Shown: piece after piece, positions 19,137-30,329 of the stretch
How positions within the stretch are numbered: the first letter of the stretch is position 1
Layout: the number at the start of each line of letters is the position of its first letter
Assembly: GCA_943138885.2 (NCBI GenBank)
Contig: OW964559.2
Coordinates: forward strand, 17,207,192-17,271,191
Direction of reading: 5' to 3'
DNA length: 64,000 bases
Source: Tholera decimalis
Lineage: Eukaryota; Arthropoda; Insecta; Lepidoptera; Noctuidae
Position numbers and translations under genes: made by a program
Notes under the pieces: model-generated
What the model was told of the DNA's origin: nothing
The model's input: the letters and a program-made list of their open reading frames with translations, nothing else
The model's database searches: none

Positions 19137-19206
19137 GTTTGAAACGCCCTGGACCGCGATTGCGCCAGAAGCGGTGGTGCGCCAGAACCGGCAAATCACT
19201 ACTACT

Positions 19207-19212
19207 CACCTC
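19207..19212. repeat. Polinton target-site duplication, right copy (CACCTC)
   Basis: Identical to 4,475-4,480 and directly abutting the TIR end CACTACTACT. Confidence 0.95.
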
Positions 19213-19829
19213 GATCCGTTGTTCCGTTTTGGCGTGAAAGAATCTGAATTTCCCATCCCATAAAACATAATTCTATTACCACTCCTTCTCCTTTCATGCA
19301 GTACGCTTCGCACAGTAAAATCTGCGAAACTAAAACCATTCATATTTTCAAAAAGCTGGTCAAAGACCTCTCTACCATCCCGTAATTTTATATACATGTT
19401 ATAGGTACATATACATATATTTATAAATATTTTTTAACTCTATGTATGTATAGATAGATAGATAGATATACTCTCTATTGTACACCATTACAGAATTAAA
19501 TAAGGACTTAAAAAACTACAAAGGGCGTTACCATGGGCGGTCTTATCGCTAAAAGCGATCTTTTACAGACAATCTTACATGTATTTGTTTATTATATGAT
19601 TATTATTTAGATAATTAGTTAAGTACCTATCGTAATTAGTATTTATACACACTGTGTCTATCATCTCTTCTTCAACTCTCCTGTCTTAGGTCTGCTGGAA
19701 GAAATTTCTTATGAAATAAGCAGCACCTTTTATTCGTTTATTTTTCTCTTGTAAGTGCGCAAGCGCAATCTTTATTATCGTCGCAAGCAATAATTTTGTC
19801 ATAGACAAGTAAATTGAAGTACATTCTCT
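19213..19829. repeat. Right flank: target repeat and LINE 3' tail
   Basis: 19,213 onward continues the repeat interrupted by the Polinton. At about 19,437-19,580 there is a minus-strand LINE 3' end: a GATA-type tetranucleotide tail, then 'cttatcgctaaaagcgatc', the inverse of the same block at 35,307-35,325. No coding frame of note. Confidence 0.55.
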
Positions 19830-20410
19830 TTTTCAACCGACGACCAAAAGAGGAGGTTATCAATTCGACGCGTATATATATATATATTTTTTTAATGTAT
19901 GGTCACCTAGTACTCGAAGACGGCTGAACCGATTTAAAAAATTATTTTTTGTTTGATAGGGTATACTTCGAAATTGGTACCACTTGTCACCAAGTCAGGA
20001 TCTGGTGATGGGATCCTGGAGAAATCGAGGGAACTCTTCAAATATTATAGGCACACCTATGGCGTTTTGGGTATTTCTTATAGTAACTTGTACAGTTGCT
20101 CTCAAAAAGTACCATTTCGGGAAGTGGAACTGATGATGAAGACCACAGATGGTCGCCGAAACTACTCAATAATAAGTATTTCGTGGATTGCGATTCGATT
20201 ACTTGAATATGGATATTAAGCACTTTATGCTCGTCACAATGCATATGGTGATGTATAGCTGATGGTGAAGTACCAGGAGAACTCCTCAAAAATTAACGGC
20301 CCAGCATTGGGAAAAGTAATATTTTGTAAAATTTTATAAGTAGTTGACATTTAGGCTTTTGTAACTAGGTAAATTAAAAATCAACCAACTAAAAATAGTG
20401 AAATAAAAAC
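19830..20410 (+). repeat. Hairpin-tailed repeat family, copy B
   Basis: It starts 'tttcaaccgacgacc' and runs through 'aggaggttatcaattcg', then the shared blocks, to 'aaccaactaaaaatag'. It directly precedes the hairpin at 20,408-20,591. An 88-codon frame inside recurs in other copies but is broken in several. Confidence 0.8.
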
Positions 20411-20591
20411 TTTATACCAAAAAATTAAACCGACTCCCAAAAAACACTGCAAAGTGAAAAATAACTTTAATTTCGGAAGTCGGTGCCAAAAACGAAAATA
20501 CAAAACTAAATACACCGACTACCGAAATTAAAGTTATTTTTCACTTTGCAGTGTTTTTTGGGAGTCGGTTTAATTTTTTGGTAAAAAGTTT
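20408..20591. repeat. Near-perfect hairpin (about 75-bp arms)
   Basis: The left arm includes 'ccgactcccaaaaaacactg' and the right arm is its inverse, with a loop around 20,487-20,510. The same hairpin recurs at 45,149-45,342 and in the centre of the palindrome near 62,757-62,906. Confidence 0.85.
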
Positions 20592-23356
20592 TTTTTGGTT
20601 TAATATTTTTTCCAGTTCCTGCTTTGAATCGACCGACCAAGATCATGGACGTTTTCGATCCCGTAACTCCTAGATGACGAATGATGGAGTATAAAACGCA
20701 TTGACAATACGGTAGTATCCACAATGTGTCAGTTAGTAGTCTTAGTTTATGGCTGGTACCGCTGTCTATGCAGTTATGCCGAGTTGATTTCATGTGGGAA
20801 TACGTACGGTAACAGTTGCCGCATTACATCTAATAATAAGTATTTATTATTTCTTCACAATAAAATGTTCACATACTGCGTAAGAATTAACGGGAGTCTC
20901 CGTCCATTACAGCCTGTTTGTTTAAACGTAGGCTTAATAAAACCCATAAATATTACATGTCAGATTGATTTTGGTTTGTAAATAACAGGTTGGTTATATA
21001 TAACTAATATTGCTTTTAATTAATTATGACTGGGGCGATCTTCGGTCAGTCATCAAGTGGACTTAAATATTTACTTAATACCCTTAATACCGACTCTCAG
21101 CAGTTATAATGATACTTTTTGTAAGATTTACTTTGATAAGGTCGGGTTCAGTTTGATCCGTCGGTAAAGGAGTCCGTTAGCAAAAAGTAGCAATCTATGG
21201 CTACACTTAAAATCTCGCGTTCGTGACGAAGGTTAGTACCGAACTAAGTTAACATTTTTTTTTAGTTTTTTCACTCTAATATTTAAAAAGTTAGGGTGAA
21301 AGGCACACATATGTTACCACGTTGAAGGTGTCTATCTTTCAAACGATTGACTTTGGGTAAAAATGGTTTTAGGAACCTCAATGTTATTGTGAAGCGCCGC
21401 TTAATTTATTATTTTTGTTGAATATTGTAAATCGTTTCATAATAGGTACATCTATTTACCTACCAAATTTCAACTGTGTAGTCCTAATAGTTTCGAACTA
21501 AAATGACTGTGACATATGGACGGACAGATAGACAGACACGACGAATCTATACCTAATGGTTAGGTACGATTTTTGCCATTCAGGTACGGAACTCTAAAAA
21601 GGCGTGAAATAACACCAAAACAATATAAGTACAGTAACTAGGTAAATTCTTTAAGATTGTATAATAGGTCGATTATACATACGCCAACTGTTGTTAGTCC
21701 TTGTTAACACTATTTAGCTCAAAACAAATGACTGGGAGATACCTTTGTGCACGTTCCGTTCATGAATCCGCATTCCCGGTTGACGTCTTTAACATCGTAT
21801 CGTTGTGTTACTGGCGTATAACGGAACGCCCGTAACTGTTCCACGACGCTCTTTGCGTACCACTTGCTATGTTAATAGGTTTAATGTAACAATTTTACTA
21901 TGTTGCCAAAATATTTGGGTTACTGTTATGAGTTGGACTTAAATAAATAAATTTTAATATTAAAAACTTGTTTTTGTTAAAACCGCTTGTTGACTGTTCA
22001 TAATTCTTTTACACGTAAACATAAGAAATAATTTAAGAGAAGTCGAGAAAGAGATTGTTAATTAATAGTCATGACGGATTAATTAAATATTATACAATAA
22101 AATTTAGATAAATGGCAGGTTTTATAACACAGATCACGACCATGTTAGCTTTGAAACTTATAAAGATGTTAGTTAATTTGTTACGGATCAAAAACCAAGT
22201 TTGTATTTATTTGATGTTGAAGATATGCTACTCATGGTTATTTTCAACTGCACATGCATTATACCTACTTGGTACCTGCAGACTTGATGATATCTCAGTT
22301 AAACTAAGCAGAAAGATAAAAGCTTTAGCGTGTTAACAACATAATTGATCTATTTATCTTACTTCCTCAAAAAGTAACTATAAGTTTATCATTAGTGTCT
22401 CCTGCAAAGCTACGGAGATAAGTAAACCATACCTTGAGTTGAAACAATAAGGAGAAACTCATCGATTAATTTCCACTAGAGGAAACTTGCCAGAAACAAT
22501 GGATGTGGGAACATCACCCATGCTTTGATATACGATTAAAACAAATGCAATGAAAAAAAATCATAACATAACAACAGTTCTCAAATGATTACTAGATTAT
22601 TTGCTTTCTTCAATTGCTATGTTATGTTTTCATCGACGTTTTATGGCATGTTAAATTTGAATATGTAGTTCTAAATAAATATTCTAAAATAAATAATAAA
22701 TAAATAATAATTTATAAATAATTTCATAAATATTCTATTTATGAAAAGCTTAGTTTAAATTATGTATGAAAAGTGGTGATACTCTTATTTATAGTGAATC
22801 AACTCGCAGTATTTATCCAAAAGAGATAAACTTATAGGAGTAGATACTTGCCAAAAAAGTAGGACTTTGTACGTTACATTTTTCTCAGTTGTGCTTTCAG
22901 CGAAAGATTTTATCTGCAAATCGTAGTATAGGTAAAACATTTATTATTTTTGACATTCTTTAGGCGAATCGAGCTGTCGCTAGAAGAAATTGCGGCTGAA
23001 AATGTTCTTTTTGTACTAATGAACGGCGAACAGTGATTTCTTTGCACAATAATATTTTTAAAAGGGTAATTCTGTATACAGTTCGGAGCTCCTACGTCAT
23101 AACTTTGTATTCACCACAAATTGACTAAATACATAATAAAAAACCTGCAAAATATTACCTAAGAAACTTTTGGTCATCTTTTCAACAACCGGTAGAGAAG
23201 AAACCTTGTCCCAAGCCTTAGCAATATGAAATGGTCAATTGAAAGAAGCCTGTGGGCGAGGAACTTAGTAACCTGTCACTGTAGACCATTACGGCCCTTA
23301 AGCCTAGCACTTTATTGCTGAACGTGGCTCACGCGATGCAGGCCTCGTGTTCCGAC
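20592..23356. other. Intergenic DNA, no gene recognised
   Basis: No convincing coding exon or RNA gene. A degenerate relative of the 2,350-2,792 repeat lies near 21,510-21,600 (gacggacagatagacagac). The rest is unique-looking AT-rich sequence. Confidence 0.5.
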
Positions 23357-23920
23357 CAGGGATGTTATGGATATGAAATTTCGGATACGGATTGGATACG
23401 GATATAGGAATGATTATTATACCGGATACGGATAAGGATACGGATATGAAATTATTTCGGAATATCCTTTAGTTTCGGATAATTTTGGTTACGAATATTA
23501 GATTTTTAAGGAATTTGAAAAGTAAAATGCTAATAGATACATCATACCATAACGCGCTATCTCATCTCGTGTAATGATGTATTACTTTTTATAACGCGAG
23601 AATTTCATTACAATAACCGTCGTGTGGCGCTTCATTACGCGTCATGTTTGGAGTCATGGTGTAATGCAACATTCCCCGGTACTAAATGTAATGTCATATA
23701 ACATCACTTTCTAACGCACTGTTTTGCAAATGTTTTCTTGTGTGTTTCGCCGCCGCCCGGCCGATCAAAACAACTTGTCATAACGTGTCTCAATTAGGCT
23801 CCGCCCCTATCCGATATTATCCGAAACTTTTATTTCGGATTCGGTTACGGTTACGGATAATTTTTTATATCGGATATCCGAAAGTTTCGGTTACGGTTAC
23901 GGAGCTCCCTAACATCCCTA
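23357..23920. mobile_element. hAT-type MITE rich in GGATA/TCGGAT repeats
   Basis: A perfect 8-bp target duplication GTTCCGAC flanks it (23,349-23,356 and 23,921-23,928). Ends are CAGGGATGTTA and TAACATCCCTA, an inverted pair typical of hAT elements. The interior has many 'cggatacggat' units left and 'cggttacggttacgg' units right that can pair. There is no transposase, so it is non-autonomous. Confidence 0.88.
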
Positions 23921-23928
23921 GTTCCGAC

Positions 23929-24390
23929 CATTCAGAGTGTTGCATTACTCAAATGCTATTGAGGATAACTGATTACATCGATTACGCCATTTATATTTAA
24001 TTACTTATATTAAAATACTAGCCGTTGCATCGACTACTTTCGCGTGGAAATTTTAACTCTATTTTTTTCCGGGATAAAAAGTAGCCTATGTGATATTCCA
24101 GACTATAATCAATTTGTGTGCCAAATTGTATGCAATTTTAATTGTTTCTGGCGTGATTGGGTAATAATCGACCATACGTCCAACTATCATCCCAGTCATA
24201 TATATCTAACTTTCGCAAAATCTAAATCAAAGAGAATCGAGGAGTCCTAGATTTTGCCGATTCATAGATAGTTCCATAACATCATACTCTTAGACTTAAC
24301 CCAATCCATTTGGGGTCAGCGCAATATCTCGTGTAGGTATGTGCCAATACACATAGTCAGATTTCTCAATTTTCAAAAGACACATTTTTT
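23929..24390. repeat. Fragment of a LINE/SINE-type repeat tail
   Basis: 'ctagccgttgcatcgac' to 'cgcgtggaaatttt' and 'aaaagtagcctatgtgatatt' (about 24,018-24,130) resemble the repeat at 40,150-40,516. Otherwise nothing. Confidence 0.5.
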
Positions 24391-24536
24391 GTACAGACGC
24401 CCGCCAGCACATCAAGCTACAACAATCTGTCAAATTTCTTTAATAGATTTTCAACTTTATTGTTAAAGAAATTAGGTTCAAGGTTGATTGGGAAAATTTG
24501 ACAGTTTCGGGTATCTTCATGTGCTGGCGTCTGTAC
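24391..24536. repeat. 146-bp foldback element
   Basis: The ends GTACAGACGCC and GGCGTCTGTAC are exact inverses. Pairing continues imperfectly through 'agcacat' and 'ttgacag'. It is probably a small MITE or hairpin; no target duplication is certain. Confidence 0.65.
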
Positions 24537-27500
24537 TTTCCGTCCAATCGTGAGTTATAGAACATTCGTGAAAATTACTGGGAGCAAATACTCCTAAACC
24601 TGTACAATAGAAAACGAATGCTTTACTTGATAAAACCCTTTAAAACTGTTGTATTTTTATGTCAATCGCTTTTCTCTCTTATAACCGCTTTTCGACTCTT
24701 TTATTAGGCGTAGTTAAATTTCAGAGCATTGTTTTAAAATTAAAGCATACCTACATACATCAAGAAGTAAAATTTCATTTACGCCTTCTCCTACTAAAAG
24801 TGCCCAGTCTCTCTACACTAAAGTTAGTTTGGACAACATTGAAAACACCAGAGAACTACCGACAAAAGATCTCAGACTGAAATGATTCTTGCTGTACAGC
24901 ATATCAATAGCCCCTGTAATATGCATCGCATGTAACAAATTTAAGATTGATCAAAATATGTATTCACCGCGTTACTTTCACCTGTTCATTCACAATGATA
25001 ATAAAAACTTTTATTCAAGTCAAAAGACAGGAACAGTTCTGTGTAACGGCACATTAAATTTCGACCATTTTAGCTAATGACATAGTTGACATAATGTGAA
25101 CCGTTTATCTTATTTTTTGTCACTATTCACTACATTATTGTGTAATGTGTTACACATTGCTTTTTCCTGTCTAAATGAGATTAATGGCTTAAGGTTTTTG
25201 AATTTTTACCGACACCAAACGTTATAAAAATATATGAATTTGAGAATGAGACTTTACCTAATTATTGTAACTGTTTCAGTACTTTAGTTTATATATAGGT
25301 GAAGTCCATTTACGTTTACTGCAATTAATATCTTCAGAAGCAATCAGTTTTAATTGGGTATGTTGAATATTTTTAATTGACTGATGCTTATATGGGTATA
25401 ATTATCTAGGTACGTAGGTAAGTCATTTTCGATATCATTTAGTATTAAAGTCATATATCAGACATTTAATGTATTGAAATTTCTGTATACTTCATGATTG
25501 CTTTTAATAATAGCTAAGAAACCCTTTCAATAAAAGCAAATGCGACTGTGCCATATATACGATGAGTTTTGAGAAGAAAAGAGAATGTTGGAGCTTAAAA
25601 GTCGTCTATAACTTCTCAATTGGCAGAAAATCATAAATGCAAAATGTAAATATTTAATAACGGTCCCGTAAACACTATTCAACTGTGAACTCGAATTCTT
25701 AGGCTAACCGGTATTACGGGATATTTTTTAATATCCATAAAGATCATTGTATAATTCTAAAACGACAAAGCATAACGGGTTAGCATCCGAAGAAAAGTCG
25801 CAAAATAGTCGTGATATCGAACGCGGTGCGCAGCGGGAAATCAATTCGCTCATCATCACGTAATTTTTCTTCTAACCGAGTTATGGACTGAGCAGTCACC
25901 GCAGTAGTAAATCAAAAATCACAAAAAAAGTAGTCTTCTTTTGGCTAGGAAAAATAAGAAAAATATACCGAGCTAATTATTATTTTGGAGACCAATATTA
26001 CCTAGATTTGGCCAAAATCTCAAGTATCTACAGACATGAGACAAAGACAAACCTTCTATCTTGCTAGACATACTCTGTCACTTGATGACCTTATGTCAGC
26101 TAAAACATAGTGTATTACATACTCTTTGATGTCAGCATCAGAGAGCGGAATCCGCGTTGCTAATTTTGAGACCAAACGAGAAGAAAAATCTGGATTGTTA
26201 TTTCTATTTCCTAGAAGTACTTAATCATTATTTATGACTGTATTTCAATGATGGCAAATGTATGGAATGTTTTTGTTTTGTATAATAGTAGCACTTATAG
26301 ATATCACAAAATAATCGATATCATAGTAAGTACAAAGGTAATTGATACTTATGTAGGTAATAGATATAGCCAATTACTACTCCGTAATCTCATTATAGAA
26401 AATTGATCAGTAGGCCGTAAAATACTGAAATTTGATATCGACGAACTTCCACAACAATGATAGGTGAAAATTATGAACACCATTATATTCTGACAAGTTA
26501 TTACATTATGTCTTAACGTTATTAACTTATGTTAAATTCATATTACTATAGTGTTCGCACCTACCGCGGCCATATTTGAATGTGTCGGAAGATGGGAATG
26601 AAATAGGCGTAGCGACTAAGAAATAGATTATTACAATTTGTGTGTCCCGTTACGTCTGTTCTCATGATATACAAGGAATGACAATGCGTGACCATAATTT
26701 CATATGAGCTTGTGTTATTTTGGTTTGATTTGCGGTTTGCTTATAAGGTAACGCTAGTTATTTTCTCCGAAGTCTAATGGCGCTTGGGCATAGATACCTA
26801 CTGCTTTGGTACACTGCTTTACAGAGATTTTCAGATTTATAGATACTCATTGCTTTCTTGATCATTGATATTTTTAAGCAATTGAAGACTCAAAATAGGT
26901 ATGCCTAAGTTAAACCATACGGTTCCTCCTTATCATATCCCTTTTCATTGATTATACATATTATTATGCTTACCCAAAGAATTGTAGGTAACTATAACTA
27001 CAACGGCAACATTGACTTGAGAATAGAGATCTAGTTCTGCGAGGTATTCGCTTTATGAGAAGTGTCGCCCGCGACTTTGTACACCTAGAATTTTCACATA
27101 TTTTCCCTGCATAAATGTTTATGTAAACAGTATTTGAAATTATATACAAACAATCACATCCACCTAAATGAATATAAATAAAAATCAATGTCAAATGTTT
27201 GTCCTCCACCGGTTCTTAAAAAATCGATCAGATTGTGATGAAAATTTGGTAGTGTTCTGAGAACACGAAGGGAAAGAGCATAAAATCCAGTGAAAACTAA
27301 CGTTTTATGTGAGCAAAGCCGCGGTCTGGAGCTACGAAGTAGGTACCTATATTAGTTAATCTAACTTGGCCCAACTAATTATTACCATTATATGTTTGTT
27401 TTAATTCAGCAAAAAAAAACTTTGATGCAAGTTTTCCCATCCAGAAAATAACATTGTTAACGTAGAATTGTATCTCAGGTATTTTATTACGACATAGGAA

Positions 27501-30029
27501 CACCTAGTAGGTACCTACCTACTTCGGTTTACCGAACAAAAAGCTTTCTGATGTCAAAAAAAGCAAATCGAAGCTCAACACTGTTATATTTAAAATCCAA
27601 TCTCATGTTTTTATCGGATTAAAAACATGGTACGTGTAAGTGTAAAATAAGACAATTTTACAAAAGCTTAACGACCATTACATATTTGGCAGCATTATTC
27701 AGCATTCCACGTTAGTATTGTTGGAAAGGCGAATCTGATAAAATTACCCGTGCACTAAACCAGATCTCACGCTCAATCAAATTTGCTTTCACTTCAATTG
27801 ATATTTTTATCTATTTCATCTGCAGTCGTGTGCTGTGTCCATCAGATGATTTTACGGCCTTTAATATATTTTGTGACCTGGTCTTCATACAAAGTGTTTC
27901 AATTCTCCACATTTAGAAAGCTTTTCTGGTCTCTACCTCTCCTTGATCTTTAATTATAATAGATCAAGCATACAAACAATTAACACTACTCCGCAAATTA
28001 CGTGAGTAGACATTGGGTATTATTTAATTCGTGTAATGACCCTTATTTTCACACGTGCGGCGTGTCGTTGAAGAGCAAGTCGACTCTAGCTAGATCCCAC
28101 CGACCACGGTCCCACATTCTTATACAGTTGTAATTGCCCACTAATTGTCAATTACGCAACACCACATAGCTGTTTATGTAATTGTTTTTGTTTGTGATAA
28201 ACCCTGAGAGTTGGATAACTGTAAACAGAAGCGCAAGCGCACGCCTAACACTCGCTTCTGTCACTTAGTGTTATAAACTTATAACGACCTCTACCGTTGC
28301 GTAAAAACAATCAATCTATTATCATAAAATTTATATACTTTGTCATATATTTTTTCCCCTATTTATTCGATACCATGTGCGTGAGAAGATTCAGAAAGCC
28401 TATATTATTGGAATTAGAACGAACTACTTATTCCGTTTCCATCGGAAACCACATCTTTGCTCTATAATTTTATTCATCTCATCCAGCGTAATGTAGCGTT
28501 AACGAAACCATAACAATTACAACAGGACTAGAATAGAGCAATCATTTCTTATAGTAATTCCATTATTTTTAGATACACTTTACCATGACTAAATATGATC
28601 TTCAGAAACTCGATGGCAGACAATGCAACTATAATGGTAATCATCACGCTCAGATGGTGGTCTGATGATCTCTGTGGGCATGAGATGAAATGCAATCTGT
28701 TTCATATCCATGGCCTTGTCAAACTGTTAAAATAATATCAGAGTCATGGTATATAGTGAATGATTCGTTTAAATGTTGGTGAGATTAGATTCAGATTCAT
28801 CTAAAAATATATATAATCTTAGCTTGGGGAAACGTAAACAGATTTTGTCCGCAAAGACCACTGTGGATGCGTTTCTCACTCGCTGTTGAAATAATTGTAT
28901 GTTGTAAAAAGTCGATGCTAAATTGAATCTTCTAACATTAACTATCTTATCATGCATGTAAAAAAGACAAAACGCAAACAGTAACTTATCTAATAGTTAA
29001 CACGACAAATGAAAGTAAGACTCTTTTATTTCAACCATAATCGGTCGACATAGATATTAGAGACCCAATTCAATTCCCCCTTAAAAACAATTTAATTGTC
29101 TTCCAAACGTTTTCTATCTAATTGTACCATCGGAGATGGCTGACATAGAGCGGAAATATAACCGTATATTTTGTAAGAATATAATAGATACCTACTTAAA
29201 TGCCGTAGATGAATAGGAAGAATTAACTATACCTGTTGTTCTAAACGCCTCGATGGTAAAGTACAATGGATCGCTTTTTCAAATATACTTAGGGCCCCTT
29301 ACAATATATTACTGTCCAGGATTATTCTAGTCTTCGCTCGTTCAACGCCCTCAAAGATGCGAGCCTTTTCCGACTTGTCCGGTTAGTTATTAGTGTCAGG
29401 GGTTAAAGGAAATATGTTTGGGTTTAAATGGAGAGTTGTCCATAATTGCAAAGGGGACCTTATTTTCTATTTTGTTATTAAAACCAGTGATTTACTCGAG
29501 TTTTTACTCGTACCTACCTAATTTGGAAACAGAAATTATTGCAATCAAAATATGAAGGCGATCGGTATTCTACATCTAATATATTCAGTAGAAACAAATC
29601 CAAAACTTAAATTTCGTAAATTGTGGATTGTATCAAATTGCTTTCATATCCGCCGCCACGACCACAGTATTGACCGCAAATTGTCTAACAACCGGGCTAG
29701 ATACACTACTGGCATCGCAAATCTAGTCCGTCTAGTCCTAGCAAACATCTTCGTATTTTATTATTAGAACGCTGTAGGTACTATGATACAAGTTCTATGA
29801 ACCTTACTTTATTACGTAATGAAAATACCTGTATGATATAACTTTACGACGACACACGTTTAAGGACCCTTTAAAAATAACTTTTCACATAGAACTGGAA
29901 TAATTTATTTACACTTAACAAGCTTAAAGCTTGATATAAGAGTGGCTATGTAATTTAGACTTCTACTGAATAGTGATCGTCAAAATGTTTATGGACACTA
30001 AGGGATTCCTTTTTCGGAGTTACAATCAC
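24537..30029. other. Long AT-rich intergenic stretch, no gene recognised
   Basis: Short open frames only, none with recognisable similarity, and no splice-bounded coding exon I can defend. It may contain 5' untranslated exons or upstream control regions of the gene at 30,330. Confidence 0.45.
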
Positions 30030-30185
30030 CAAAATTAAATGACTCCTTCGGCCTTCCGCTCTGGTTGGTGCGGAAGTCGAGTGCCAGACTTCAACTGACT
30101 AAAATCCCACCCTGTACCTTCAGTTGCCTTTGCGGTCCGGGGCCGTGATATCTCGTTACTACATTCCCGCAATCCCAGCAGAGCT
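30030..30185 (-). repeat. SINE-like repeat fragment
   Basis: 'ccttccgctctggttgg', 'cccaccctgtacc' and 'ggtccggggccgtgatatctc' match, in inverse, the repeat at 48,285-48,470. It ends about 150 bp before the first coding exon of the membrane protein gene. Confidence 0.6.
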
Positions 30186-30329
30186 CTTAAAGATAACTTT
30201 AACTCACAAAGAAATATTTAACTTGCACGACATAATAATTTATACCTGAGCTATGAGTAGAAGAGAGCGTTGGTTTCATTTTTCAGTTATCTGACGCAAT
30301 ACTTTTCTATAATTTCAGGGCGCGCCAAG

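Larger units (their letters stand above)
4481..19206. mobile_element. Polinton/Maverick (adintovirus-like) element, complete
   Basis: A 14.7-kb element bounded by long TIRs and a perfect 6-bp target duplication. It encodes the set that defines the group: protein-primed DNA polymerase B, retrovirus-type integrase, packaging ATPase, adenain-like protease, major (double jelly-roll) and minor (single jelly-roll) capsid proteins, plus small virion-like proteins. The polymerase-to-hexon genes read leftward. The BIR gene and the left orphan gene read rightward. No stop or frameshift breaks the core genes, and the two TIRs differ at only a few sites, so the insertion looks young. The element fits the view that Polintons are integrated viruses; whether this copy makes particles is unknown. 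Confidence 0.97.
17294..19206. repeat. Polinton right terminal inverted repeat
   Basis: Inverted copy of 4,481-6,412, ending CACTACTACT at 19,206. It holds the second protease and second orphan gene. It lacks the extra 30-bp unit near the left tip and has a longer homopolymer. Single-base differences include a synonymous CGA/CGC change in the orphan gene and several in the stretch between the protease and the tip. Confidence 0.93.

Noticed and set aside
19953..20219. Similar frames of about 80-110 codons in repeat copies (19,953, 45,524, 62,030, 63,267)
   Set aside because: The copies are closely related at DNA level, so shared frames are expected. They start at different places, are broken in copy A, and show no known domain.
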